The translations under genes and the position numbers were made by a program. Source: Nocardia amikacinitolerans NBRC 108937 (GTDB lineage: Bacteria > Actinomycetota > Actinomycetes > Mycobacteriales > Mycobacteriaceae). From it: a stretch of 64,000 nt of DNA. Where the stretch lies: positions 56,664 to 120,663 of the forward strand of contig NZ_BDAU01000003.1 in the NCBI RefSeq assembly GCF_001612615.1. Reading direction: 5' to 3'. Position 1 is the first letter of the stretch; the number at the start of each line of letters is the position of its first letter. The notes beneath the pieces were generated by a model. That model was not told the origin of the DNA. It ran no database searches and saw only the letters and a list, made by a program, of their open reading frames with translations. Shown here one piece after another: positions 16,736 to 24,476 of this stretch.

Positions 16736-18184
16736 TCAGCGCTTGCCGGTGCGGGCCCGCCTGCGCGCCTCCTGCATCTCGGCGAGCTCCTGTTCGAGCG
16801 CCTCGGCGATGCGGAACTGTCCGGTGTCGTAGATGCCCGACGAGCGAACCACCTCGTGGTAGGCAGTGTCCGGATCCGGCGGCGCCGCCTTGCGGGAGTC
16901 CTTCGCGATGCGCGAGTCCCGCGAGTCCTTCGCGTTGCGGGAGTCCTTGGTGCTCATCTTGATCGGCGTGGTCTCGGCGGCCGGACGCGACGCGGCGGGC
17001 TTGTCGATCTCGATCGGCTTGGTCGGCGGAGGGGGCGTCTGCCGGACGACCACCTTGGCGGCCACCGGCTCCGGCGTGCGCGCGGGGGCTGGCTCGACGA
17101 CCGGCTTGTCCACCTTGGCTGCCACCGTTGGCCTTTCGGCCTGCCTCGGCTCGGCCTTCGCGGGCGCCATGCCGTTGCTGCCGTTCGCGGCGGGCTGCCC
17201 GGATTCGGCGGGCGCGCGACGCTTCTCGACCCGTTCGGTCGGCGCGTCCTCGGCCGCGGTCTCTTCCGTGACGGTCTCGTCGACCTCGGGCTCCGCGTAC
17301 TGTTCCTCGACGACCTCCGGCTCGGCTCGCGGCGCGGGCGCGGGCCGCTCGGCCGCGACGGTGACGACTTCGCGCCGGACCAACGCGGGCAAGCTGGCCC
17401 GAATCTGCTCGGCCGGGTCGGGCAGATCGCGCACCTGCTCGGTGGCCCGGTGAATGGCCAAGCCGTAGCGGGCGCTCGCGGCATCGTGAATCAGCAGGGC
17501 CACACCGATCATCACGGGCGCGATGGCGTGCACGGCCACCTCGTACCATTGGCCGGAGCGCAGGTACGGGTAGGTGTTGAGGCCGACGGTCAGTGACAGC
17601 AGCGCCATTTCGGCGGCGGCGACCTGGCGGCGGTTGTCGACGACGCCCCACTCGGCCACCTTGTTGGTGCCGATCATGATGATGATCAGACAGACGCTGA
17701 TCATCCCTTCCAGCAGATAGCTGAACCAATAGAGCGGATCGCTCGGACCGCCGGGGGCGATGTTGTGCTGCACGTTGACCGCTGACCACAGCATGCCCGC
17801 GCCGACCACACCGGCCAGCGCGCGTAGCGACCAGGCGCGGTGCCGGTACAGCGAGGCGAGCTTGGCGTGCGGACTGGATTCGCGCCGCTGCGCGGCGATC
17901 GCCTTGCGGGCGAGCAACAAATCTCGCATATCGGCCTTTGCGATTTCCTCCGCCGTGTGCCTCGCGCGGTCGGAGGCGACCGCGGCGGCCTGCACCTCTT
18001 TCCAACGCTGTCCACGGTCCTGTTCGCGAATTCGCTCGGCGAGTTCGCGTTCGGCGTGTAGTTCGTCCTCGGACAGCGCCTCGGTGAGAGCCGGGTCGAA
18101 CTGCCAGGCCAGCCGTCCGCGGGCCTTTTCGACCCGCCGCGCCAGCTGCGTGACCTCGTCCTCGATGGGGTGCTCTATGGTCAA
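16736..18184 (-). CDS. Large membrane protein with Pro/Glu-rich and KDSR-repeat tail, unknown
   Basis: A 482-residue protein. A TTG start at 18184 is chosen because GGAGG lies exactly 5 bp before it; the frame extends to 18250 without such a site. Residues 1-110 are charged and helical (probably coiled coil). About four hydrophobic segments follow in residues 120-245 (ALAGVVGAGMLWSAV, WFSYLLEGMISVCLIIIMIG, MALLSLTVGL, AIAPVMIGVALLI), recalling SpdB-type spread proteins of actinomycete plasmids. After that come about 150 low-complexity residues rich in Pro, Glu and Ala, then reiterated KDSR units, and a conserved-looking C-terminal 50-residue helix. I do not recognise its function. Confidence 0.65.
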   Translation of the reverse strand: MTIEHPIEDEVTQLARRVEKARGRLAWQFDPALTEALSEDELHAERELAERIREQDRGQRWKEVQAAAVASDRARHTAEEIAKADMRDLLLARKAIAAQRRESSPHAKLASLYRHRAWSLRALAGVVGAGMLWSAVNVQHNIAPGGPSDPLYWFSYLLEGMISVCLIIIMIGTNKVAEWGVVDNRRQVAAAEMALLSLTVGLNTYPYLRSGQWYEVAVHAIAPVMIGVALLIHDAASARYGLAIHRATEQVRDLPDPAEQIRASLPALVRREVVTVAAERPAPAPRAEPEVVEEQYAEPEVDETVTEETAAEDAPTERVEKRRAPAESGQPAANGSNGMAPAKAEPRQAERPTVAAKVDKPVVEPAPARTPEPVAAKVVVRQTPPPPTKPIEIDKPAASRPAAETTPIKMSTKDSRNAKDSRDSRIAKDSRKAAPPDPDTAYHEVVRSSGIYDTGQFRIAEALEQELAEMQEARRRARTGKR

Positions 18185-18257
18185 ATCGACCTCCGACCGT
18201 GGAGATCCGATGGCAGGCAAGTGATCACGAGTGTGAACAGCACCCCACATTCATAGT

Positions 18258-18291
18258 CGATGCATCGTTGCGAGCAAAACTATAGATTTGC
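18258..18291. promoter_or_regulatory. Two palindromes upstream of the large membrane protein gene
   Basis: A perfect 10-bp palindrome CGATGCATCG (18258-18267) is followed by an 18-bp near-perfect one, GCAAAACTATAGATTTGC (18274-18291; two mismatches). The second includes TATAGT on the minus strand, a plausible -10 box for the gene starting at 18184. Confidence 0.5.
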
Positions 18292-18400
18292 CGCGTCGCG
18301 GATTCGGGCGGCGCGCCGTGCGCGACACACTGTATAGCGGACGCCTCGACCGATCGCGCGGATTCGCCGACTCCGGTTCCGAGAGAGGGGTTGTCGGAAG

Positions 18401-18429
18401 GCGTCGGCCCGCCCGGATCGGGCCGACGC
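18401..18429 (-). terminator. Terminator of the aldo/keto reductase gene
   Basis: Perfect 11-bp stem GCGTCGGCCCG / CGGGCCGACGC with a 7-nt loop, 20 bp beyond the stop codon of the minus-strand gene. Confidence 0.75.
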
Positions 18430-18449
18430 GCACCGGCTTCCTGGCCGAT

Positions 18450-19445
18450 TCAGCTCTCCAGCAAGGTCGCCCCCGCCGCTTCCGCACCGTCGAGCACCTG
18501 CTCGATGCGGCGCAGAGTGTCGGCGTGCAGGCCGATATTCGCCGCGAACAGGTTGTCCTCGATGTGCGCTGGGGTGCGGCTGCCCGGAATCGGCACCACG
18601 TGCGGATCCTGGTGCAGCAGCCAGGCGAGCGCCAATTGGCTTCGGCTGATGCCGAGTTCGGTCGCGATTCCCTGCAGCGCGGCGTAGGAATCGTTGTTCG
18701 CGGCGAGATTGGCGGCGTCGAAACGGGGCAGATTGGCGCGGAAATCGTCGGCGCCGACACGATCGACCGTTCCGGTGAGGAAACCCGCGCCGAGCGGACT
18801 CCACGCGACGACGCCAGCACCCAATTCGCGAGCGGCCGCGATCAATTCGGCATCGATCGGCCGCCACATCGACCATTCCGCCTGCACCACCTGGACCGGG
18901 TGCGCAGCGTGCGCGCGCCGCAACTGCTCGGCGGTGACGTTGGACAGGCCGAGGTAGCGCACCAGGCCGTCGGCCACCAGTTCGCCCACCGCGCCCGCGG
19001 TCTCCTCGATCGGCACCTCGGGATCCGGGAAATGCGGGTAGTACAGATCGATCACGTCGGTACCGAGGTTGCGCAGGCTCTGCTCGGCGTATCCGCGCAC
19101 GTAACGCGGCTCGGCGTTGACGGCGAGCTCGCCGAACGCGAAGCCGACCGGGAACGTGTGCGCCGCGGCGCCTTCCGGAACGCGGAAGCCGAATTTGGTG
19201 GCGATGGTGAGCTCGTCGCGGCGACCGCGGATCGCGCGCCCGATCAGTCGTTCGTTGTGGCCGTCGACGCCGTAGCCGTCGCTGGTGTCGATGAGCGTGG
19301 CGCCGTGGTCGATCGCGTGGCGCAGCGCGGCGAGGGCGCGGTCGTCGTCGATATCGCCGTACATGCCGGGCGAAAGCACCATCGCGCCGAAACCGACTGC
19401 GGAAACCGGGATTTCGCCGAGGTGGCGCACGGGGATCTTGGTCAT
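18450..19445 (-). CDS. Aldo/keto reductase
   Basis: A 331-residue NADPH-dependent oxidoreductase. ATG 19445 follows GGGGGAGAGTGGTGCC; an upstream in-frame ATG at 19466 has weaker support. The catalytic tetrad is visible as Asp and Tyr in DTSDGYG, Lys in ATKFGF, and His in YYPHFPD. LGLSNVTAEQLRRA and VPIPGSRTPAHIEDN (cofactor binding) place it in the AKR13/YakC-like group. It is divergent from a LysR regulator across 61 bp with a TTGGT-N3-ACCAA site, so that regulator probably controls it. Likely role: detoxification of carbonyl compounds. Confidence 0.9.
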   Translation of the reverse strand: MTKIPVRHLGEIPVSAVGFGAMVLSPGMYGDIDDDRALAALRHAIDHGATLIDTSDGYGVDGHNERLIGRAIRGRRDELTIATKFGFRVPEGAAAHTFPVGFAFGELAVNAEPRYVRGYAEQSLRNLGTDVIDLYYPHFPDPEVPIEETAGAVGELVADGLVRYLGLSNVTAEQLRRAHAAHPVQVVQAEWSMWRPIDAELIAAARELGAGVVAWSPLGAGFLTGTVDRVGADDFRANLPRFDAANLAANNDSYAALQGIATELGISRSQLALAWLLHQDPHVVPIPGSRTPAHIEDNLFAANIGLHADTLRRIEQVLDGAEAAGATLLES

Positions 19446-19488
19446 GGCACCACTCTCCCCCATCATGTCCCCTGCCGTCCAAGTCGTG

Positions 19489-19501
19489 TTGGTATAACCA
19501 A
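19489..19501. promoter_or_regulatory. LysR-type T-N11-A box
   Basis: TTGGTATAACCAA is a palindrome with 5-bp arms, 13 bp long, in the LysR T-N11-A form. It is centred between the divergent reductase and LysR genes and ends 5 bp before the LysR start codon. Confidence 0.65.
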
Positions 19502-19506
19502 ACGTT

Positions 19507-20379
19507 ATGGACGTCGACCTGCGGGATCTGCGCTACCTGATCGCGGTGGCGGAGGAGGCCAACTTCACCAGGGCAGCGGCGCGGGTCTTCGTCTCGCAAC
19601 CCGCGCTGTCCAAACAGATCCGAGCGCTGGAGCGCCGCCTCGGCTTCGAGCTCTTCGAACGCACGTCGCGCGGCGTCACGCTCACCGCGCAGGGCGCCGA
19701 GTTGCTGCCGACCGCGCGGGAGATGGTGGAGCGCTGGGATCGCGCCTATCCGCGCGCCCAGGCGATCGGCCGCGCGCAGACCCTGGTGGTCGGCATGCAG
19801 ACCGCGGTGGGGCGCGATCTGCAGCGGCGAGCCATCTCCCGGTTCCGCGCGGCGGCGCCGGACTGGACCGTCTCGCTGCGCCTGGTCGGCTGGTCGGATC
19901 CGACGGCGGGGCTCGCCGATGCGTCCAGCGATGTCGGCGTCGTCTGGTTGCCGATCCCGCTCGACGGGCTGCGCACCCGGGTGCTTCGTCGCGAATCGCG
20001 CGGCGTGATGCTTCCCGAAGGACACCGGCTCGCCGACCACGCGACCGTCGCGTTCACCGATCTGCTCGACGAACCGTTCGTCGCACTGCCGCGCGCCGCC
20101 GGGCCGCTGCGCGATCACTGGCTGGCGATCGACGCGCGCGACGGTCACCCGGTCCGGATCGGCGCCGAGGCCACCGGGGCGGACGAGACGTTCGAGGCGA
20201 TCGCCTCCGGACTCGGCGTCGCCTTGGTCGCGGCGGGCAACGCCGACCTCTATCGGCGGCCCGGCTTGGTGTTTCGCCCGGTCGACGGACTGGAGCCCGC
20301 CGAGCTGGCCGTCGCATGGCGCGGCGACGACAGCCGGTCGGCCACCGCGCTGTTCGTGGATTGCCTGACCGAACCCTGA
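19507..20379 (+). CDS. LysR-family regulator
   Basis: A 290-residue regulator. The N-terminal winged helix is complete (DLRDLRYLIAVAEEANFTRAAARVFVSQ continuing into PALSKQIRALERRLG and LFERTSRGVTLT), followed by a two-lobed effector domain. ATG 19507 leaves the T-N11-A box directly upstream. It is divergent from the aldo/keto reductase, the classic layout for a LysR activator and its target, with autoregulation through the shared site. Confidence 0.9.
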   Translation: MDVDLRDLRYLIAVAEEANFTRAAARVFVSQPALSKQIRALERRLGFELFERTSRGVTLTAQGAELLPTAREMVERWDRAYPRAQAIGRAQTLVVGMQTAVGRDLQRRAISRFRAAAPDWTVSLRLVGWSDPTAGLADASSDVGVVWLPIPLDGLRTRVLRRESRGVMLPEGHRLADHATVAFTDLLDEPFVALPRAAGPLRDHWLAIDARDGHPVRIGAEATGADETFEAIASGLGVALVAAGNADLYRRPGLVFRPVDGLEPAELAVAWRGDDSRSATALFVDCLTEP

Positions 20380-20487
20380 CTCGCGAGACGTGCGGAACGG
20401 CCGCGTCGCGATAGCCGAGCGATTGCCGACCCAGTACGGTGTGCCTGGCAGTGTGCGACGGACCCGAACGAGTCACGGAGGTACACC

Positions 20488-21555
20488 ATGGAGCGGCCAG
20501 CGCTCGGCAGGCCCGCGATCGTGCTGGCGACGGCCGCCGCGGCGATACTCACCACGCTCGTCCCCGGCGCGGCGCGCGCCGAGACCAGCGATCCGATCAT
20601 GACGAGCGGCGCCCTGCTCGCCCGGCCCGTGGCGCCGGATGGTTCGCGCATCGTCGATTTCACCATCGAGGACGACCGCAACCTGACGCTGAGCGTCTAC
20701 TCGGCGGCGATGGGCCGTCCGATCACCATCACCGTGCAGCGCCCCGCGGACACCTCGGCGCCGCGGCCGACGCTGTACTTGCTCTCCGGCGCCGACGGCG
20801 GCGAGGGCACCGCCAACTGGGATCACCGCACCCCCGAGGCGCTGCGGTTCCTGGGCACCAAGGACCTCAACGTGGTCCAGCCCATCGGCGGCGCGTGGAG
20901 TTACTACACCGATTGGCGGGCGCCGGACCCGGTGCTCGGTGTGCACAAGTGGAAGACCTTCTTCACCGAGGAGCTGCCACCGGTGATCGACGGCGCTCTG
21001 GGCACCAACGGCCTCAATGCCATTGCGGGACTGTCGACTTCGGGCACCTCCGTGTTGCAATTGCCGATCGCCGCGCCCGGACTGTTCCGCGCGGCGGCGG
21101 CCTACAGCGGGTGCGCGCAGATCAGCGATCCGATCGGGTATTCCTTCGTCAACCTGTCCGTGGGGGTGTGGGGTGGCGGCAACACCGACAACATGTACGG
21201 CCCGCAGGACGATCCGATGTGGGCGGCCAACGACCCGTACGTGAACGCCGAAGGGCTGCGCGGGGTGGAGCTTTTCATTTCCAGCGGCACCGGGCTGCCG
21301 GGCCGCTACGACATGCTCAACGGCCCGTACACGCTGCCCGGCCTGGACGGGCTTGCGAGCCAAGTGCTCACCGGCGGGGTGATCGAGGCGGGCGTCAACT
21401 ACTGCAGCCACAATCTGCAGGCCAAGCTGAACTCGCTCGGCATACCGGCGACCTACGACTTCCCGCCGACCGGAACCCATTCCTGGGGTTACTGGCTCGA
21501 CGCGCTGAAGGCCTCCTGGCCGGTGCTCGCGCGCGGCCTTGAACTGCCCGAGTGA
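20488..21555 (+). CDS. Secreted esterase / mycolyltransferase-like protein (antigen 85 fold)
   Basis: A 355-residue secreted alpha/beta hydrolase. ATG 20488 follows GGAGGTACACC. The signal peptide ends near ARAETS (about residue 31). The body follows the esterase D/antigen 85 plan: LYLLSGADGG, NWDHRT, SYYTDW, KTFFTEELPPVI, a nucleophile region GLSTSGTS, and GTHSWGYWLDAL with the catalytic His. It probably transfers or hydrolyses mycoloyl or similar acyl groups in the cell envelope, which supports a mycolate-bearing host. The GLSxSG elbow is standard for the family. Single gene. Confidence 0.87.
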   Translation: MERPALGRPAIVLATAAAAILTTLVPGAARAETSDPIMTSGALLARPVAPDGSRIVDFTIEDDRNLTLSVYSAAMGRPITITVQRPADTSAPRPTLYLLSGADGGEGTANWDHRTPEALRFLGTKDLNVVQPIGGAWSYYTDWRAPDPVLGVHKWKTFFTEELPPVIDGALGTNGLNAIAGLSTSGTSVLQLPIAAPGLFRAAAAYSGCAQISDPIGYSFVNLSVGVWGGGNTDNMYGPQDDPMWAANDPYVNAEGLRGVELFISSGTGLPGRYDMLNGPYTLPGLDGLASQVLTGGVIEAGVNYCSHNLQAKLNSLGIPATYDFPPTGTHSWGYWLDALKASWPVLARGLELPE

Positions 21556-21559
21556 ACGC

Positions 21560-21588
21560 GCGGGCCGTCGATTCGGTTGGCGGCCCGC
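21560..21588. terminator. Bidirectional terminator
   Basis: GCGGGCCG and CGGCCCGC form an 8-bp stem between the convergent esterase (stop 21555) and hypothetical gene (stop 21598). Confidence 0.65.
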
Positions 21589-21597
21589 CTCTTTCGG

Positions 21598-22047
21598 TCA
21601 GTTCGCCGCGGCGCCAGGCAGCCGCCGGGCGCCGCTGCCCACCTCGGTGATCAGATCGTCGTAGGCCCAACCCAATTCGTTCAGCCGCTGCTGCACGTCG
21701 GTGAGCTGCGCCTCGGCGCCGCGGGCCAGCGCGAGATAGGCGAGCACGGCCAGTTGCGCGAGCCGATCCACGACGGCGCCGACGCTCTCGGTGTGCATAG
21801 GCGCCTCCGGAATCGGTGGCGGCGTGAGCAATCCGACCCACCGATCGATCTCGCACACCAGACGCGCACGCTGCCAATCGATCTCGCCCGTGGCGTCCGC
21901 CTCGACCAGCTCGCGCCGCTCGTGCAGCCTGGACAACTGGTGCGCCGCGCCCAACAGCGGGTCGGAGTCGTCCACCACGCCGCAGACCGCGCGCAGCACC
22001 AACTCCCGTGACGGCAGCGCGGAACCGCCGCGCGCGCTCGTCACCAC
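21598..22047 (-). CDS. DUF4254-like hypothetical protein
   Basis: About 149 residues from one of two adjacent GTG codons (22047, 22044). The sequence is helical with DPLLGAAHQLSRLHERRE, EIDWQRARLVCEIDRWV and HTESVGAVVDRLAQLAVLAYLAL. The spacing of the H-E-R and I-D-R-W motifs resembles DUF4254 proteins, which in nocardiae are of unknown function; this assignment is from memory. The longer open frame upstream lacks conserved features. It is divergent from the VOC protein gene. Confidence 0.6.
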   Translation of the reverse strand: MVTSARGGSALPSRELVLRAVCGVVDDSDPLLGAAHQLSRLHERRELVEADATGEIDWQRARLVCEIDRWVGLLTPPPIPEAPMHTESVGAVVDRLAQLAVLAYLALARGAEAQLTDVQQRLNELGWAYDDLITEVGSGARRLPGAAAN

Positions 22048-22277
22048 CCGTACCACCGCCCCGCCGACCGACCCCGTTGTCCCGACTCCACCTGTTCTCC
22101 GCACGTCCGCGTCCACTCCGACGCACGCCCCGCGCCCGCGGGGCGACCATTCCCGACAGTTCCCCCTGGCATTCGTGCCAGCCACCGCGGCGGATAGGTC
22201 TACCGTGGTTGATCGACGGTTGCCAAGGCAGTGCTGAACATCCACTCGTGATCTTCGATCAGGTAGGAGGAACGGAT

Positions 22278-23087
22278 ATGCCTACTCGGGACACCGCTTG
22301 GCCGCAGGGCACGCCGTGCTGGGTCGATTGTCAGGTCGACGACCCCGGCCGGGCCAGGGAGTTCTACTCGGCGCTGTTCGGCTGGGAGATCGACGACTCC
22401 CCGCCGGAAGCGGGCGGCTATCTGATGGCGTCGCGCAAGGGATCGGCCGCGGCGGGTATCGGACCCAAGCCGGATAACATGGCGATGCCCTCGGTGTGGA
22501 CGACCTACTTCGCCGCCGACAGCGCGGACGAGGTGGCGCAGAAGGTGACCGCGGCGGGCGGCACCGTCATGATGCCGCCGTTCGACGTGCTCGAGTTCGG
22601 TCGCATGTTCGTCGCCACCGATCCGACCGGGGCCGCCTTCGGTGTGTGGGAGTCGAAGGCCCACACCGGCGCCCGTATCTACAACGAGCACGGCGCGTAC
22701 TGCTGGAACGAGCTGCACACCCCCGGCTACCGGGAGGCGCAGCGGTTCTACGCGTCGGTGTTCGGCTACGACTACCAGGAGATCGGCGACGGCCAGAACT
22801 TCGACTACGCGACCTTCACCCTCCCCTCGGGCGGCGACGCCGTCGGCGGCATCAACGACGACACGAAAGGCAGGCAGGTCGAGGCGCCACCGCACTGGCT
22901 GGCCTGGTTCCAGGTGGACGACGCCGACGCGTCGCTGGCCAAGGCGGCCGAACTCGGCGCAACCGTGCTGGCCGGTCCGGACGACAGTCCGTTCGGCAGG
23001 ATGGGCGTGCTGCAGGGGCAGCAGGGCGAGGTGTTCGCCGTCATCGACCCGACCCGCGCCGTCGGCGAGCCGCCCTCGCCGAGCTGA
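22278..23087 (+). CDS. Two-domain VOC (glyoxalase-like) protein
   Basis: A 269-residue protein. ATG 22278 follows TAGGAGGAACGGAT. It has two tandem VOC domains: residues 10-125 (CWVDCQVDDPGRAREFYSALFGWE, ending ATDPTGAAFGVWE) and 140-260 (CWNELHTPGYREAQRFYASVFGY, ending GEVFAVIDP). This duplicated arrangement matches actinobacterial proteins often called hydroxylase or 27 kDa antigen CFP30B-like. The paired beta-alpha-beta-beta-beta units form a metal site used for isomerisation, dioxygenation or drug sequestration; the activity here is not known. A terminator follows. Confidence 0.88.
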   Translation: MPTRDTAWPQGTPCWVDCQVDDPGRAREFYSALFGWEIDDSPPEAGGYLMASRKGSAAAGIGPKPDNMAMPSVWTTYFAADSADEVAQKVTAAGGTVMMPPFDVLEFGRMFVATDPTGAAFGVWESKAHTGARIYNEHGAYCWNELHTPGYREAQRFYASVFGYDYQEIGDGQNFDYATFTLPSGGDAVGGINDDTKGRQVEAPPHWLAWFQVDDADASLAKAAELGATVLAGPDDSPFGRMGVLQGQQGEVFAVIDPTRAVGEPPSPS

Positions 23088-23114
23088 GCGCAAGCTCCGA
23101 AGCCAGATCAGGAC

Positions 23115-23142
23115 GGGGCCGACGGCACGGCGTGTCGGCCCC
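23115..23142 (+). terminator. Terminator of the VOC protein gene
   Basis: Perfect 9-bp stem GGGGCCGAC / GTCGGCCCC with a 10-nt loop, 27 bp after the stop. Confidence 0.7.
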
Positions 23143-23221
23143 GGGCACCTGCCTTCGCTGCGTACCATCCCGAGCGCCACAGCCACCACCAGGAGGAACA
23201 CGTCACCGGAGGTATCCAGAG

Positions 23222-23692
23222 TTGGTTGGCCGCATCGAGATCAGCGACCGGGCTCGCGTCTCCGCCAGTGAGGCATCGGAGTTCACCGAGCGGTTGAACC
23301 GGCTGTTCGACAGCGCCCGCCCGCCGGGATGCCCTCGGCGCTACAGCAACGCCGAGGTGGCCCGTGCGCTCACCGCGGCGGGTCATCCCATCTCGCCCCG
23401 GTATGTCGCCCGCTTGCGCAGCGGCTCGCGCACCCCGCCGACGGTCCGCACGGTGCGCGCGCTGGCCGACTTCTTCGACACCTGCCCGGTCGGCCTGCTG
23501 GCGAAACCGTCCGGCGCCGATCACTCCGGCGACCGCGTGCTGGTCGAACAGTTGCTCGACGGGAAGCTGCGCAGGCTGGCCCGTGCGGCGTGCGATCTGT
23601 CGGCGGAGTCCCAGGATCTGCTGATCGCCATGGCGATCGGCTTCCGGCGCGCCGAAGACCTACCGGACACTCCGCCGGACTGCGCGCACTGA
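23222..23692 (+). CDS. EspR-like helix-turn-helix protein
   Basis: A 156-residue protein. TTG 23222 lies 9 bp after GGAGG. The segment FTERLNRLFDSARPPGCPRRYSN, then VARALTAAGHPISPRYVARLRSGSRTPPTVRTVRALADFF, matches the N-terminal DNA-binding domain of mycobacterial EspR, with its LNRLFD opening and SxxYxxxLRSGxRxxP recognition region. The C-terminal helix LRRLARAACDLSAESQDLL resembles the EspR dimer domain. EspR is a nucleoid-associated regulator of cell-wall and secretion genes. The target here is unknown and no ESX gene is nearby. Confidence 0.82.
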   Translation: MVGRIEISDRARVSASEASEFTERLNRLFDSARPPGCPRRYSNAEVARALTAAGHPISPRYVARLRSGSRTPPTVRTVRALADFFDTCPVGLLAKPSGADHSGDRVLVEQLLDGKLRRLARAACDLSAESQDLLIAMAIGFRRAEDLPDTPPDCAH

Positions 23693-23947
23693 CAACGCCC
23701 CTCGCGCGCGATTCGTTTGCCGCGCAGCGGGTATGACCTCTTTGTCGGCAACTGGCCACGGATGAGGGCCCGGTCAGCGGCCGGACAAGTCGACAGGAGC
23801 AGGCTGTCCACCACCGGCATCGTCAACGGCGACGACGGACCTCAACGGCGAGGACCACGTCCGGCGGACCGGCCCGCCCCTGACGCGAAGCGATCGACCA
23901 TATCCGCCGAGGTGCCGCCGGGCCGGCCATGCCGCCCCGCATTCCTT

Positions 23948-24019
23948 GCCGCCGTGCGCAGTCTCGCCGCAGTGCGCAGTCTTGCCGTCGTGCACAGCGC
24001 AGCCGCAGTGCACACGGTC
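23948..24019. repeat. Four imperfect 18-bp tandem repeats
   Basis: Units begin at 23948, 23966, 23984 and 24002. They share GCCGCMGTGCRCAG and vary mostly in the last four bases. No spacer separates them, so this is not a CRISPR array. It lies just downstream (on the minus strand) of the cold-shock terminator. Confidence 0.7.
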
Positions 24020-24056
24020 GCGGGCGGGTCGACGGCAACCGTCGACCCGCCCGCGA
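24018..24056 (-). terminator. Strong terminator of the cold-shock gene
   Basis: TCGCGGGCGGGTCGACGG and its exact complement form an 18-bp perfect stem with a CAA loop. It begins 6 bp beyond the minus-strand stop at 24063. It is the longest perfect hairpin I found in the window. Confidence 0.8.
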
Positions 24057-24062
24057 TCGTGT

Positions 24063-24326
24063 TCAGGCCGCCACTCGCCCCTTGCGGACGCCCTCGGCCA
24101 GCACACGCACGACAACGGCCTCGGGCCGTTCCCGCGATCGGATGAACGCGACCGGCTGCCCCTCGACGAGGGTGCGATAGCCGACCATCTCGATACTCGA
24201 ATAGTCCACGTACACCAATGCGCGTGGATCCGACGCGGGTTCGATGAAACCGAACCCTTTCGGCGCGTCGAACCACGCCACCCTCCCGCGCGACCAGCTC
24301 GCTGTTCCCGACCGTGCAGGCGTCAT
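24063..24326 (-). CDS. Cold-shock-domain protein (CspA-like)
   Basis: An 87-residue nucleic-acid chaperone. ATG 24326 has GGAGG with 8 bp spacing; an ATG two codons earlier is too close to that site. The RNP1 motif is KGFGFI and the RNP2 equivalent VYVDYSSI, where classic CspA has VFVHFSAI; WFDAPKG precedes RNP1. It binds single-stranded RNA or DNA and keeps messages unfolded. A GTTT-N15-GGGAA promoter of the SigB/F class lies 55-78 bp upstream, so stress induction by the sigma factor encoded at 8825-9658 is plausible. Confidence 0.88.
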   Translation of the reverse strand: MTPARSGTASWSRGRVAWFDAPKGFGFIEPASDPRALVYVDYSSIEMVGYRTLVEGQPVAFIRSRERPEAVVVRVLAEGVRKGRVAA

Positions 24327-24380
24327 GGGCATCACCTCCGGGTCCGAGCCGCCCCCTACGAGCAGCCGGTGCACGGCGAT

Positions 24381-24404
24381 TTCCCGATTCGCCGCGATCG
24401 AAAC
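24381..24404 (-). promoter_or_regulatory. SigB/F-type promoter of the cold-shock gene
   Basis: On the minus strand GTTT (24404-24401) and GGGAA (24385-24381) are separated by 15 bp. Both this site and the sigma gene promoter read GTTTCGAT at the -35 side, with the same spacing. Confidence 0.55.
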
Positions 24405-24476
24405 AGCGGCAGGATCGATGGCCGAGGCGAAGTCGCGCCGGTAACGTCGACACGGACCCGAGAGGAGGGAGTACCG

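Larger units (their letters stand above)
23693..24062. other. Gene-free stretch with tandem repeats and a long hairpin
   Basis: About 370 bp between the EspR-like gene and the cold-shock gene. Frames here look non-coding. It contains four 18-bp imperfect tandem repeats (23948-24019) and an 18-bp perfect stem (24018-24056). Confidence 0.5.

Noticed and set aside
16870..16960. Repeats in the KDSR region as a DNA-level mobile repeat
   Set aside because: The periodicity follows codons and lies within a continuous conserved reading frame, so it is a protein repeat.
23948..24019. The 18-bp repeats as a CRISPR array
   Set aside because: The units touch one another without spacers, are too short, and no cas gene is near.
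23717..24145. A 142-codon plus-strand frame across the tandem repeats as a gene
   Set aside because: No ribosome site, Pro/Arg-rich composition, and it runs through the 18-bp terminator stem and into the cold-shock gene on the other strand.
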